Source: Mikania micrantha (taxonomy: Eukaryota; Streptophyta; Magnoliopsida; Asterales; Asteraceae). Taken from it: a stretch of 64,000 nucleotides of DNA. The position numbers were made by a program, and so were the translations under genes. The stretch lies in NCBI GenBank assembly GCA_009363875.1, contig CM018689.1, positions 57,351,741 through 57,415,740 on the forward strand, given 5' to 3'. The notes beneath the pieces are model-generated. The model worked only from the letters and a program-made list of their open reading frames with translations. It did no database searches and was not told the DNA's origin. Below are positions 45,868 to 58,000 of this stretch, one piece after another; the stretch's first letter is position 1, and every line of letters starts with the position of its first letter.

Positions 45868-45875
45868 GTTATATA

Positions 45876-46072
45876 CAGCCACGGTGCTTGAAAAAAGGCT
45901 CACAGTGAGCCGAATGATTTTTAAGAAGAGAACAGAAGGTCCCGAAGGATTTTTAAGAAGAAAACGAAGGAAACCAAATGATTTTCCGACTAAGTACTAT
46001 TATATCGACTCTTCTAAGTGAAAAAACAGGAGGGTCGGGGTAACCCCGGGCCCCTTCTATCATTCGTCCCTG
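45876..46072. mobile_element. hAT MITE, CAGCCACGG variant
   Basis: 197 bp with ends CAGCCACGGTGC and, inverted, CAGGGACGAATG. The perfect 8-bp duplication GTTATATA lies at 45868-45875 and 46073-46080. GGGTCGGGGTAACCCCGGG near the right end links it loosely to the CAGTGGCG family. Confidence 0.8.
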
Positions 46073-46090
46073 GTTATATAGATGTATCAC

Positions 46091-47841
46091 TGATGTCGAC
46101 GGAGCTTAGCTAATAAACTAACTAAAAACCGACTCTAAAACTAGACACAAAGTAATAAATCTAGACTCTCTAAAACCTAAGCTACAAACAGGCAAGTGTA
46201 CCTATCGTATGTAGCAAGACAAAAGTAAGTCCGGATATCGAACCCACAGACTTCTACAGACTGTACTAACTAGACTCTAGGACTTATCTATACAAAATTT
46301 ATACTTAAATAAAATAATATTAAGGAAGGGGGTTTTCTAACAAAACTAAAAATACTTAATAAACACTTAGAAATAAAAACAGACGAACAACCAAAGACTA
46401 AATCAGAGAAGAAAAAAAGCACTACCTAGGTTTGAATCATATACATGTTTGACAAGGTTCTGTCGGGGATGGAACTAATGTGATACCGGGATCTTAAAAT
46501 ACTAAACTCAAAGGAAACCTAGAGCACCCTCGACCCTTCTCAAGGATAGTCAACTAAAGATCCTAAAAGCCGTTAAACCACCGGATACATGGATTTCCCT
46601 CACAGGTCATCCAATTATTTATGAAATATCCACTAGATTATCTACCTCACAGCACAATAATCTCATAACACCTAAGAAATAACTGTTAAACACTCTACCT
46701 CACGGCACGAAAGTCACAGCTCACTTAAATGCTAGGGATAACTTGGGTTTTCCTATTGGACTCGATAAACATGATTTGATAGACATACTAGAAAGATCTT
46801 CTCACAAAGGCTCTAACTAGAAATCCAACATTCAAGACTTATCGACAACTTCTCACCTCACGGCTATTGAAGCAAGTTGCACATCTTAATCGTCTAAATC
46901 ATAATAAAACACTCCTATGAATCACTCGGCCAAAGCAACTCATCCACTAATCAAAAACACACAGTAATTGATTATAGCATGCACCTATTTTGCGACAGAC
47001 AATCGCCAAGACACATGAGGAACATAATATCAATCATTCAACAATAAAAGACACACATATACATCCAATATTCAAAACCAAATCATTAAATCATAAATCC
47101 ATCACATCAATATGTTCCACAACCGAAATAAACCGAAATCAAACATGCATAATCATCTAACCTAGATAGTTCTAAGAGTTTAGCCACTAAACATCATATG
47201 AAAACAAACCATAATCTGTTTAGTGTAAGAAAACATAAGATTCAAAAAGAAATCAAGAGAAACAAAGTAAACCGAGTGAGGAACACCCGAAATCTTCGAT
47301 CCAATGCTTTGATTCTTCAATCCAATGATTCCCAAACCTTGAGATCGCCTCCAATCGCCCCTAGATACCTCTCTGATCGTCCAACAACGAATATCCTTGT
47401 CTACAGCCGTTTCAGAAACTTAAAACTCGATTTTCTGCGTTTTTAACCCTGTCGCGTAGCGCGACAAACACAACCACACCCTTCGCGTAGCGCGACGGGT
47501 TTCACTACCCGACAAAATAGTCGGGTCAACCGGAATCATTAACTTGAGGGTACTATGGTCTTTACAACATGTCGCGTAGCGCGACAGGGTTTCATATGCA
47601 CGTCGCGTAGCGCGACAGAACCCAAATGTCAGATTTTTCTTCTTTTGTTCTTGGGTTCATTCTCGTTCAACCGGGAGTTCGTTTTCTTGATCTTTTGCTC
47701 AAAATTTGATATGTTTAATACCTGCAAGCATCAAATTACAGAAATGTGAAGAACCAGCATAAATCGACTCTAAAAACTAATAAACTGTACAGAAACTAAA
47801 TAAAAACAAATAGAAAAACAGATGTGTTTTACAACACATCA
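46091..47841. mobile_element. Probable solo LTR, 1751 bp
   Basis: It starts TGATGT and ends ACATCA with a perfect 5-bp duplication ATCAC (46086-46090 and 47842-47846). There is no internal coding region, primer site or second LTR, so a solo LTR left by LTR-LTR recombination is the simplest reading. A small non-autonomous LTR element is an alternative. The strand is not known. Four copies of GTCGCGTAGCGCGAC lie near one end. Confidence 0.65.
47451..47616. repeat. Four copies of palindrome GTCGCGTAGCGCGAC
   Basis: Copies at 47451-47465, 47482-47496 (first base changed), 47571-47585 and 47602-47616. They form two pairs each spaced 31 bp, with 120 bp between the pairs, so the block itself seems duplicated. 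Confidence 0.9.
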
Positions 47842-47867
47842 ATCACACATTTAAGTATATGAAAACA

Positions 47868-48078
47868 AATGATTCTCAGCTCAATTGGTTGAGAAAAGGT
47901 GTCATGTGGCTTCCACATTGACAAGGTCAAGGGTTCAAGTCCTGACATGAACAAAATAAATGTTCAATGTTGTGCTAGAGGATTTTCTTCATCTATGATG
48001 TGTTTCCTTCTATTAGATATGAATTTGATCGGATGAGTGTATGATCCGTCAGTGATCCAAATTCCCGTTCAAAAAAAA
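47868..48078 (+). mobile_element. SINE, GATCCGTCAGTGA-tail family, copy 2
   Basis: A-box-like GCTCAATTGGTTGAG, B-box-like GGGTTCAAGTCC, then GATCCGTCAGTGATCC, CCGTTC and an A-run. The target duplication is unclear. It lies about 315 bp upstream of the HMT start codon. Confidence 0.75.
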
Positions 48079-48262
48079 ATTGAAGTAAAGAGAAACAAAT
48101 TCTTGGACCAAAAGAGATCCTTTCGTTTGAAGCCGGCGTTGTTCGTCAGAAAAATTAGGAATTAAAAAGAGTGCAAAAACAGGGCAAAAGTGGAAGTCAA
48201 GTAAGAATCTAATTCAAAAACGCGTCTCCATTCAGCCGGTGATGCGGTTCCGCCATCAACGC

Positions 48263-48271
48263 TTTTAAATA
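48263..48271 (+). promoter_or_regulatory. Candidate TATA box of the HMT gene
   Basis: TTTTAAATA lies about 125 bp upstream of the ATG at 48395, giving a leader of roughly 95 nt. A weak consensus; the start site is not known. Confidence 0.35.
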
Positions 48272-48394
48272 CCACCTCATTCCATTAATACATACACCCT
48301 GTTTCTCCATTTTTCAAGCCACCATTTTTCTCATAAACCCTATATAAATCCGTCGTTTCACCATTTCGATTCGAACGCATAAAGATTCAGACAA

Positions 48395-49935
48395 ATGGGT
48401 ATCGTATTTCAGCCCCAGAACGATGAAAACAGAGCCGGATTGCTTGAAGATTTCATCGAAAAAGCCGGGGGATGCGCCGTCATCGATGGCGGCTTCGCCA
48501 CACAGCTCGAGCGTCACGGCGCCTTCATTAACGATCCACTGTGGAGTGCACTTTGCTTGATTAATAGCCCCCATTTAATCTCTAAGGTAAAATACATACG
48601 TTTTTGTGTAATCGGTATGAATTTGAAGGTAAATATGTAATGTATTGATGAATCCGTCAATGCAGGTTCATTTGGAGTATTTAGAGGCTGGTGCTGATGT
48701 AATTGTAACATCTTCCTATCAGGTGTGTGCATTTTCACATCAATTTCACATCTGAATCTTTTATTTCATCGAAATTTTCCAATTTGAAATGAAATTGACT
48801 CTGTTAATTTCAGGCTACTCTTCCTGGATTCTTATCTAGGGGATTATCCCTTGAACAAGGGGAAAAACTACTGGAAAAGAGTGTAAAATTAGCTACAGGC
48901 GCTCGTGATTTGTTCTGGGAATCTGTGAATAAAATGGGTGATCATGCGTATAATCGAGCGCTGGTTGCAGCGTCCATTGGAAGCTATGGTGCATATCTTG
49001 CTGATGGCTCAGAATACAGGTAAAAGAAATTCATATTCATTCATATTCTGCGTTATTTTAGTATTTTTTTTCAAGAAATGTTTGTAATTCATCTTCTCTG
49101 TCAGTGGGTATTATGGAAAAGATGTGGACTTGAATAAACTCAAAGACTTCCATAGACGCAGGCTGCAAGTTCTTGTTGAATCTGGTCCTGATTTGCTTGC
49201 TTTTGAGACCATTCCAAATAAGCTAGAAACTCAAGTAATCAATTATTTGTCCCATTTGATTACTTCCCTTTCAGTTTCTTGAAATCTTTGAGAAAATTCA
49301 AGATTCTAAAGATGTTAATCTTACAGGCTATAGCAGAATTGCTTGAAGAAGAAGATGTTCAAATCCCATCATGGATTTGCTTCAGTTCTGTTGATGGTGT
49401 TAATGCTCCTTCAGGAGAGAGCTTTGCAGATTGCATTCAAGTTCTTAACACCAGCAAACGAATCGCTGCTGTTGGGATTAACTGTGCACCACCACAATTT
49501 GTTCATACCCTTGTTCAGAAATTCAAGGAGGTAAATCATGTGTTCATGATCAATTTTCAATTTTGATCATCTGTTTTTTGGGTTTTGTTTCATGAGTCTT
49601 TGTTTGATTCATGTTGTGCAGTTAACTGGGAAAGTGATTGTTGTTTATCCAAACAGTGGTGAAACATGGGATGGTGTTGCAAAAAGATGGCTGGTGAGTT
49701 TTTTGATTATTGAAATGAAAATATTTACAAGGATTTATGTTTGTTTTTTGGATTCTAATGATTTTTTTTGGTTTTGTAGCCATCGAAGTGTTTTAACGAT
49801 GACAAGTTTAAGGTTTTAGCGACAAGATGGCGCGATTCAGGAGCCAAACTTATAGGTGGTTGTTGCAGAACTACTCCTTCAACCATCCGTGGCCTTTCAA
49901 AGGTTTTGAAGCAGGGTTCTTTGGCTAACAATTGA
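48395..49935 (+). CDS. Homocysteine S-methyltransferase, HMT3-like, 7 exons
   Basis: Exons 48395-48586, 48666-48722, 48814-49019, 49105-49234, 49327-49530, 49622-49693 and 49780-49935 join in frame with GT..AG borders, giving 338 aa. The enzyme moves a methyl group from S-methylmethionine to homocysteine, making methionine in the cytosol. It begins MGIVFQPQ and has VIDGGFATQLE, ATLPGFLSRG and RALVAASIGSYGAYLADGSE. The zinc-binding cysteines are Cys248 in GINCAPP and Cys315-Cys316 in GGCCRTTP. The length is normal for plant HMTs (about 326-347 aa). The start is the ATG in a weak leader with no earlier in-frame ATG seen. No lesions. A SINE and a solo LTR lie upstream and an hAT element 380 bp downstream. 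Confidence 0.95.
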
Positions 49936-50313
49936 ACAAAAATTTATGGTTTAGGATAATATTGACATGATACAAGTATAACCATGTAGCCATTAAAGAA
50001 ATGGGCTTATTTATATATTGCTTTATTTTAATTTTAATTTTAATTTTTAATTTTTTTACTTTTAGTGAAAAGATAATCAATGCTCTTGTTAAAAGAAATG
50101 TGTATACAATGTGTTCAAATATTGACCACATGGCACATGGTTTATTATTGGTACGAAGTTTAACCACATGGTTTGTTGCTTCTTTGGAAACATTTTCTCT
50201 TGTAAGATTTTGTTGGACATGGGTTTGTTGTATTGTAGGTCCATCCGTTTCTAAGATTTGTTGGACATCGTCACATCGATTTATTGTATTGTAGGTCCTT
50301 CCGTCCTTGTTAG

Positions 50314-50873
50314 TAGGGTTGTTCACGGCCCCGTTTTTACGATTTTTATGTGAAACCGTAAACCGAACAGTTAACAACGGTTTTTTAACAATGAAAACCA
50401 AAACCAAACCATTAAAAAAACCGAACCAAATTGAACCGTTATCAACAGTTTGGTTCCGGTTTGGTTTGCGGTTTGAGATTTGGATCCTGTTAAAAATAAA
50501 ACTGAATCAAACCAAACCTTTATAGTTCAACAAAGATTATTTACACCAAGCTCATATGTATTTTTTAAATCGCGAATAAATCACGAACTCAATCTGTGCG
50601 TACACACATATATAAACATCTATATATGCACATGTGTGTGTATATAGATACATCTATGTGTATATACATGCACACACATACGGTTCTGTCCGGTTTTTTA
50701 CGACCGGTTTTTTATGAAAACCATAAACCGAACCGTTTAATACGGTTTTAAACTTTTGAAATTAATTGATCGAATATTTGAAAAAAAAACAGCCGTGAAA
50801 CCGAACTGATGAACGGTTTAGGCGGTTGATTTGGAACCGTATTGTAAACACCCTTACAGCCTTACAGCCCTTA
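50314..50873. mobile_element. hAT non-autonomous element, 560 bp
   Basis: Starts TAGGGTTGTTCAC and ends GCCCTTA. The perfect 8-bp duplication CTTGTTAG lies at 50306-50313 and 50874-50881. AACCGAACC and GGTTCGG words crowd both ends, and the middle has a TATATA/ACACAC microsatellite. A triple repeat of CCTTACAG at the right end has shifted the terminus. Confidence 0.85.
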
Positions 50874-50881
50874 CTTGTTAG

Positions 50882-51163
50882 TTTACGGACTAGTATTACT
50901 GGGCCTTATCAGGCCCATTTTATTTTTCGACTTTAATAATTTAATCCTTTAGGACTATGTGGCCATGTGGGCTTTCTTGATTCAGTATCATATACCCTCA
51001 CTTAGCTCCGAATTAGCGAAAACCTTATTGTACGAATGGACGATAAGGTTATTGAGATTGATATCTTATGACATCAATCTGACTAATTACGATCGTACCA
51101 CATTATAAGGTTTAGAGACACAATTATGTTAAATGATAAGATTGGATCCTGCTTTTGATCCTA
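50882..51163. other. Intergenic DNA, nothing recognised
   Basis: No gene or mobile element could be supported. Confidence 0.4.
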
Positions 51164-51166
51164 TTA

Positions 51167-51473
51167 GACAATACACAATGGTCACTCCACTGAAATTCTT
51201 CCTTACTGAATTTTTTTGCCACATCATCACCGTACCAAAAACCTTAAAACATCACAGTGGTTACCACGCTGAAATATTTCTCACTATGCCACATCATCAT
51301 CACATTCCTACAAAAAAACATTCCCCACCAATCGAAAACGAGAGGAGACAGTGGGAAGTGGGGACCGCTTTGGACGAAAGATGGAAGCAGCCGGGGTGGG
51401 GGGTGGTGTGCCCGCCTAGCCCTGCCGAAAAGTTGGAAGCCGCGGTGTAGTGGGGAGACCTTTACGCACATTC
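51167..51473. mobile_element. Harbinger-like MITE, copy 1
   Basis: 307 bp with TTA duplications at 51164-51166 and 51474-51476. The ends GACAATACACAATGGTCAC and, inverted, GAATGTGCGTAAAGGTC match imperfectly. Open frames inside are not conserved between copies. Related to 60171-60482. Confidence 0.7.
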
Positions 51474-51689
51474 TTAGCCCACTTCGATCTTACATAAATC
51501 TCTCTGTCTCTGGCTCAAATGACAAAACCTCCACCGGTCCACCCTCTTTTGATTTTTGAAAACTTGTGAAGAGAAGGTTTAATAAGAGGGCCATAAGCCC
51601 ATAACCTATAGGCCCATTCAATATTGTGTGTGTGTGTTTTTTTCATCTATTTCATTGAAACCTTCGTTTAAAGTTTAAAGTTTAAACCA

Positions 51690-51990
51690 ATGTTTTCAGA
51701 ACCGGACCGGACGTCGAACTGGCCTCCTTACTGGTCAGAGGTCCGACCGGTGGACCAGATTTAAGAATCGGACGATTTTATAAACATTTTATATATATAT
51801 AGGGACTTATTCCATTGAGAACCACTAAACATGAAAGAACCAAAGGAACTAATTTTAAGCCACATATTTTTAAGGGTATAAAAGTAATTTTCCTTTAAAG
51901 TAGGAGAAGTTACTATTTTACCCTTTAAACTTGTGGCTAGAAATGGTTCCTTTAGTTCTCAAGTTGCAATAGTTCTCATTTGAACATCCT

Positions 51991-52031
<41 letters not shown>

Positions 52032-52115
52032 AAAAAACCAGTTCAACCACCGGTTTTCCGGTTCGACCGGCTGGTTCACCCAAAACGGCCCAAAACCTCT
52101 AACCAGACCGGTTTT
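51690..52115. repeat. GGACCGG-rich repeat split by a (TA)n foldback element
   Basis: GAACCGGACCGGACG near 51700 and GGTTCGACCGGCTGGTTC near 52061 are inverted parts of one repeat. The element at 51802-51992 with its TA flanks lies between them. Confidence 0.65.
51802..51992. mobile_element. Short foldback element E8 in a (TA)n tract
   Basis: 191 bp. GAACCACTAAACATGAAAG and AAGGAACTAATTTTAAGCCA at left face TGTGGCTAGAAATGGTTCC and AGTTCTCATTTGAAC at right. It starts GGGACTTATTCC and ends ATCCTCC. TA runs on both sides. Similar in layout to E4 (11405-11590). Confidence 0.75.
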
Positions 52116-52119
52116 AATT

Positions 52120-53394
52120 GACTTAGAATGAAAACATTTAAGACAAGGTTTTAATTGACCCCTTATATTAATTGCTCCACGTCATATATCCGAGCTCAAC
52201 ATAAAAGAAATCACATAACCGAGCAAATCCTCTCATCTTGCCTCTGCAAATATTCCTTGGCCCGTAGTCTACCTTCTTATCCCAATGTGGCTAACAACTT
52301 AACAAGAGTGCTTGTTATTCGATTAATTGAAAACTAAAGAGGGTGTAAAACTTAACATGCATAACATATGTTTCAATTTAGTCTATATATATAGGCCCAT
52401 TTTAATTTGTGATCGAACCCAGTAATAGGTTTAGGTAAACGAATTGTATTTGGATTCAATTCACATGACAGCTTCTTGTGTTAACCGTTTAACTATTTTT
52501 TTTATAAAATATTTTTGATGCCATAAGTTATTATATTTGGGTAATTTATGTCATATTTTAAAGATAATAATGTCATAACTAAATGTGGATGTGGCCTACT
52601 ATGTCTATAAACGTACCCTTCACTGTGCAATGTATTAAATATATGAATAAATAAGGGAAGTTCAATTAAAACTTCATAAAACTAGATTACTTTGCTCATA
52701 AATTTCTTATGTTTTAGTTATTTTTGATCATACATACTCTTTATGAACATTAAATGCACACCAAATTTAGTATTTTCATCGTAGGAAATAATATCGTTGT
52801 AAACGAAAATAAATGTAAAGTTTTTTTGGATTTATTATTCCTTTATTATTTTTATTTTTTTGTTTGAAGAACAATTTTAATTTCTGTCATTTTATTTATC
52901 ACAAGATTTAAACCTTCAACTTAATTATTAATATTAGACACCTTAATAACCATTTTATGCAATTAAGAAAAACATTTTTTTAGTATTTATTATTTGTACT
53001 TATTGTTGAAAGTTTAGAATATTATTTTTGCTTATTATTTTACATTTTTACTTATTGTCTATGTTGTTAAATTTAAAAGACGATGCATCAAAAGTATTAG
53101 CTAGGAAACAAATGAAATTACGCATGATTGCATGATATAGCCGAAAATAGTTTTAACGTTGACGTTTTGTGTACTTTTGACTTAAACCTCGTTGATTATG
53201 TATATAATTTATTCTAAAATGTATTTGATTTTGTATTTTTGTTTTATTAAAGAACTAAAAATGCTCATTTTTTATTATCAAAAAGGTACAATTTCAACTC
53301 TTGTTGGTTACCGTCAATTTTTTTACCACAAAAACATTTTTTTAGAAATTTTATATTTACCTAATTATATTTAAAAGAATTTTTGTCATAGCAC
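52120..53394. other. AT-rich intergenic DNA, nothing recognised
   Basis: No gene-like frame or repeat border could be supported. Confidence 0.55.
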
Positions 53395-53397
53395 TTA

Positions 53398-53702
53398 TGC
53401 TATGTCCACGAGTTTACTTAAATAACGTAAAGAAAGAAAATAAAGGAAAGACGAAACATACTTATGTTCTCGAGTTTCATTTAACGAGAGAAAGAAAAGA
53501 AAAAGAAAATATGTTGTTTCCCGAGTTTTACTTAAGAAAAAAAAAAGAAAAGAAATGCAAGAAAAAGTAAGAAAATTTCTTTAGTTTTATTTTTCTTCCA
53601 TTTGAGAGGAAAATGGAAGTAAAGTAATCCATTATTTTCTTTTCAATTTCTTTCGTTTCATTTCCGAAATTTTCTATGCTAAAAAAACTCGAGAACATAG
53701 CG
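53398..53702. mobile_element. Harbinger-like MITE, TGCTATG type
   Basis: 305 bp with inverted ends TGCTATGTCCACGAGTTT and CGCTATGTTCTCGAGTTT. The duplication TTA lies at 53395-53397 and 53703-53705. The interior is purine-rich on one strand. The open frame at 53528-53728 crosses it and is not a gene. Confidence 0.75.
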
Positions 53703-53705
53703 TTA

Positions 53706-54615
53706 GGTTGTAAATTCTGATTCCGCAATATATCGACGAATTAATTTATTGGCTAAATTTCTGATAACAATTTTTATAATAATCAGAGGAAATAACAATA
53801 AAATTATTGTATATTGTGATATGAAAGAAATAGAACAGAGAAGAATGTGTTGAATGCAGTATGGTCAGCAATTCAATGCACTCTCGTATTTATACTGAAC
53901 TTCTGACGTCTTCTTACAAGCAAAATATTTGGTGGTTTTGTCACCGAACCCCCTCAACTTCTAACATTTTCCGTTTCTTTAGTTTTCTATCAAAACGTTA
54001 CTTTAAATTAAGGACGTGAAACTTTTGTTAGATTATTGGATTGAATACAAATAATTTTATAAGATTAATTAAAACTAAAAATAGCAAGAAAACATACATA
54101 TATTAAAATATAACTAGATTTAACCAAAAGTAAAAAAAAAAGTCATAAATATTTCCAGATTAGTGGGTACCGATATCGGTACCGAAACCATAGGTATGGT
54201 ACCGGTTTGGTACCAATATTGGTTTCTGTATTTTCGATACTTAACCGGTTTGTACCTTTTTTTAAACATTTTTGTTGGGATAAAAATAAAGAACAATTAG
54301 CCTTCATTTTATTGACGATATTATTCTATAATTATACAAAAAATGAAAAAAAAAATCTAGGAATACGAATGAAATATAGGAACGCATAACAAGAAAAATC
54401 AAGTTTACAAAACTAACAACTGCAAACAAGATAATGCGAACGATTCATCATTTGAATTTATGTAATATTTTTAATATTTAATAATTAACATAATAAGTAT
54501 GTTTAAATGCATAATATATTTTAAACTACACTATATATAATCTCTATGAAATTTCTAATGTCATGTTGGTTTACAATATTAAGTCTAGCCCCGTAATCAT
54601 AAAGATGTACGTGAC
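53706..54615. other. Intergenic DNA with a small GGTACCGG scrap
   Basis: Near 54165-54250 GGTACCGA and GGTACCGG words recall the hAT arrays but no ends are visible. Nothing else could be supported. Confidence 0.45.
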
Positions 54616-54774
54616 TAGAAAGGTTTAACTACCAATGTTGAGTTGGCGGAGTGGTAAGGCAAGGATTTGGGGTACCGAAGGTCCCCGGTTCGAGCCTCAC
54701 TCTAGCCATCCTTCTGAGGTACCCGCTGCCGTCGATCCTTGGGCCAATCGGGGAAGTTTGAAAGACGCGGGCAT

Positions 54775-54955
54775 TGATGAAGTTACTTCAAAAGAGTCTG
54801 TTGTAGTTTGTTAGTCTGGTAAAGTGGTTAAGAGTTTGTTAGTTAGTTGGTTGTTCTTTCTCCTATATAAGGAGTGTGTAATTGTCGGTTGTAGTGTGTT
54901 CTTGAGAAATAAATAAACTTCAATATTCTTCATTCTCTTTTTCTCTGAACCTTCA
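54775..54955 (+). repeat. 5' LTR of Copia B
   Basis: Starts TGATGAAGTTACTTC, ends CTGAACCTTCA, and has CTATATAAGGAG as a likely TATA box. Related to, but clearly diverged from, the LTR of Copia A. Confidence 0.95.
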
Positions 54956-55009
54956 GTGGTATCAGAGCCACCGCCATTCACCTTCCTCACCCACCGAACC
55001 TGCTAATCA

Positions 55010-58000
55010 ATGGCTGAACCCACCGGAGCTGTACCGACTCAACCCACACCCATTCCCACATTCAAAGGTGAAGGCTACGATTTCTGGTCCATTCGAATGA
55101 AGACGATACTACGCTCTAGAGACCTCTGGGAACTGGTAGAGTCCGGAATCAACGTGGCCGACACAGATCAAGTTCGATTGAAGGCTGCTCAGAAGAAGGA
55201 TGCACATGCAATGGCTATAATTCAACAAGCAGTTCACGACCAACTGTTCTCTCGCATAGCGGCAGCCAATTCAGCCAAGGAGACATGGGAGATTCTAAGA
55301 ATGGAATACCAGGGAGACGATCAGGTGAAAGCCATTAAGCTTCAAGGTCTGAGACGCGACTTCGAGAACCTCTACATGAAGGAGGACGAATCAGTCGGCG
55401 ATTACTTCTCACGTGTGATGACCATTGTGAGCCAAAGAAGGTCATACGGTGAGTCGGTGACAGATCAGACAGTGGTCGAAAAGATACTACGAAGCCTCTC
55501 ACCACGATTTGACTACATCGTTCCATCCATTGAGGTGTCAAATGACCTAACCAGGCTGACTCCCATCAGACTGATGGGAGCCCTGCAGTCTCAGGAAGCC
55601 AGATTAAACAGCAGGACCGTCAATCAACCAGAGAGATCCGAAGAACAAGCCCTACAAGTTATTCAGGAGTCCTCTCGAGCCACTCCCGGATTTCGAGGCC
55701 GCACCCGATACTCCGGCCGAGGAAGAGGCCGAGGCAGGAACTCAGAAAGAAACCGTGGGCCACAGTGCCACATATGCAACAGGTTTGGGCATGTTAAGAA
55801 GGATTGCTGGTTCAACGAAGAAAATCAAGCCCAATTAGCCACCGAGGAAAATCAAGAGCAAGCCGCTCCTGAGGAACCGCATCTCTTCTTCGCACAAGTC
55901 CTAACCGAGGACCTGAGCGAACAAGCAACCCTAGCCCTGGTGGTCAGCACAGAAAGTGAGAGGAACAAATCACACCTGTGGTTCCTAGACTCAGGGTGCT
56001 CAAACCACATGACCGGACACCGTGGGAGCTTCATGGATATAGACGAAACCTTCAAGCTGGAGGTGAACCTTGGAGACAGAAAGAAACTTGGAGTAGAAGG
56101 CAAGGGCACAGTGAAAATAGTCATCCAAGGTGACATATACAAACTGCTGGACGAGGTGTACTATGCCCCTAAACTAGAGTACAACCTCCTCAGCGTAGGT
56201 CAGCTGATGAGGAAAGGCTACTCCTTGACCTTCGATGAGGGTCAATGCACCATCAAGAACAAGAAACTGGGATCCACTCTCATGAACATTAAGGTCTCTT
56301 CTAACAACATGTTTCTCTTGGATGCCTTACAGGATGCAGGGGACCAGTCTGTTCAACACCAGATCACCAATCACCTCTCAAACCTCTGGCACCAAAGGTA
56401 TGGTCATCTACACTTCCAAGGCCTCAAACACTTAGCAGACAAAGGCATGGTGAGAGGGCTGCCCCCGATCACCACCACAGGCCTGTGTGAAGGATGCATG
56501 ATGGGGAAACAACACAAGCAGCCCTTTGACTCACATTCATGGAAGGCCACCTCAAAACTTCAACTAATCCACGCTGACCTCTGCGGGCCCATGCAAGCAA
56601 CAAGCCTAGGAGGAAGCAAGTATTACCTGTTGCTGATAGATGACTACACCCGCATGAACTGGGTCTACTTCTTGAAGAACAAATCAGAAGCATTTGAAAA
56701 CTTCAAAGCCTTTAGAGCATCCACTGAGACTGAAAGCTCAAGCCGGATCAAAGTCCTCAGAACTGACAGGGGAGGCGAGTTCTGCTCCACTGAGTTTGAC
56801 CAGTTCTGCAAAAGCGAAGGCATCAGGAGAGAACTTACTGTCCCACACACCCCTCAGCACAATGGGGTAGTCGAAAGAAAAAACCGGACAGTAATGGGGT
56901 TTACCAGAAGCATGCTCAAACACAAGGGACTGCCTAATACCCTCTGGGCCGAGGGGGTGGCCACCGCAGTCTACTTGCTGAACAGGTCACCCACACGCAC
57001 GAGGCCTAACAAAACCCCAATGGAGGCATGGTCCGGACATAAACCCTCTGTTCACCACCTAAAAGTATTCGGCAGTATAGCCTACAGTCTAGTCCCATCA
57101 CAACATAGACTCAAGCTGGATGACCGATCAGAGAAATGCATCATGGTAGGTTACTGCCAACACAGTCCCGGTTACAGACTGTACAATCCAACTACCAAGA
57201 AGTTCTCCGTACAAAAGCATGTGACTTTTAATGAAGAAGGAGTATGGCCATGGACCTGTGATGGGACAAAAGCTCATGAACCTGACCCCACCTTATTCAC
57301 TGACCCATTTCCAGTAGAAACCCATGAAACCGAAGGCCTTTCTCCTCAGCAAAATTCACAAACTAGCCTCTCTCACTCTGCACAAAATGACACACCTCCT
57401 TCCTCTCAAATACTCTCCCCATCAAACATACCGAGTACCAGCCTGAACCCAGTCACCACCGCAACAAGCACCAATCCTGTAACTCAAACCTCCACCGGAC
57501 CATCCAGAAGAGCCAGTAGACGTCCAGCATGGCTCAGCGACTACACCACTGGAGAAGATTTATCAGACGAAGAAACCCAGTTGTTTGCTCTAACCATAAG
57601 TGATCCAGTGACCTACACTGAGGCAGCTCCCAAGCCCGAGTGGCAGCTGGCTATGCAGGAGGAAATGGAGGCACTAAGGAAGAACAAAACTTGGGAGCTC
57701 ACCTTATTGCCCGCTGGAAAAAAGGCTGTTGGAGTAAAGTGGACTTTCAAAACCAAGATCGGTCCAAATGGTGAGGTCACAAGATACAAGGCCAGGCTTG
57801 TAGCTAAGGGATATTCTCAGGTGGAGGGCATTGACTACACTGAGACTTTTGCTCCAGTCGCTCGGTTTGAAACCATCAGAGTCATCATAGCCATAGCGGC
57901 CCAGCGAGGCTGGGAACTCCACCAGCTCGATGTAAAGACAGCTTTTCTCAATGGGTATCTTGATGAAGAAATCTATGTTGATCAACCAGAGGGCTTCGAA

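Noticed and set aside
47451..47616. Transcription terminators of bacterial type
   Set aside because: The GC-rich palindromes are not followed by T-runs and lie in an LTR-like plant repeat.
53528..53728. 66-codon minus-strand frame
   Set aside because: Crosses the right end of a MITE with a TTA duplication, so it is transposon sequence.
54640..54720. tRNA gene (A- and B-box-like text GGCGGAGTGG and GGTTCGAGCC)
   Set aside because: The text continues into a SINE body with a 15-bp target duplication and does not fold into a full tRNA with CCA-side stem.
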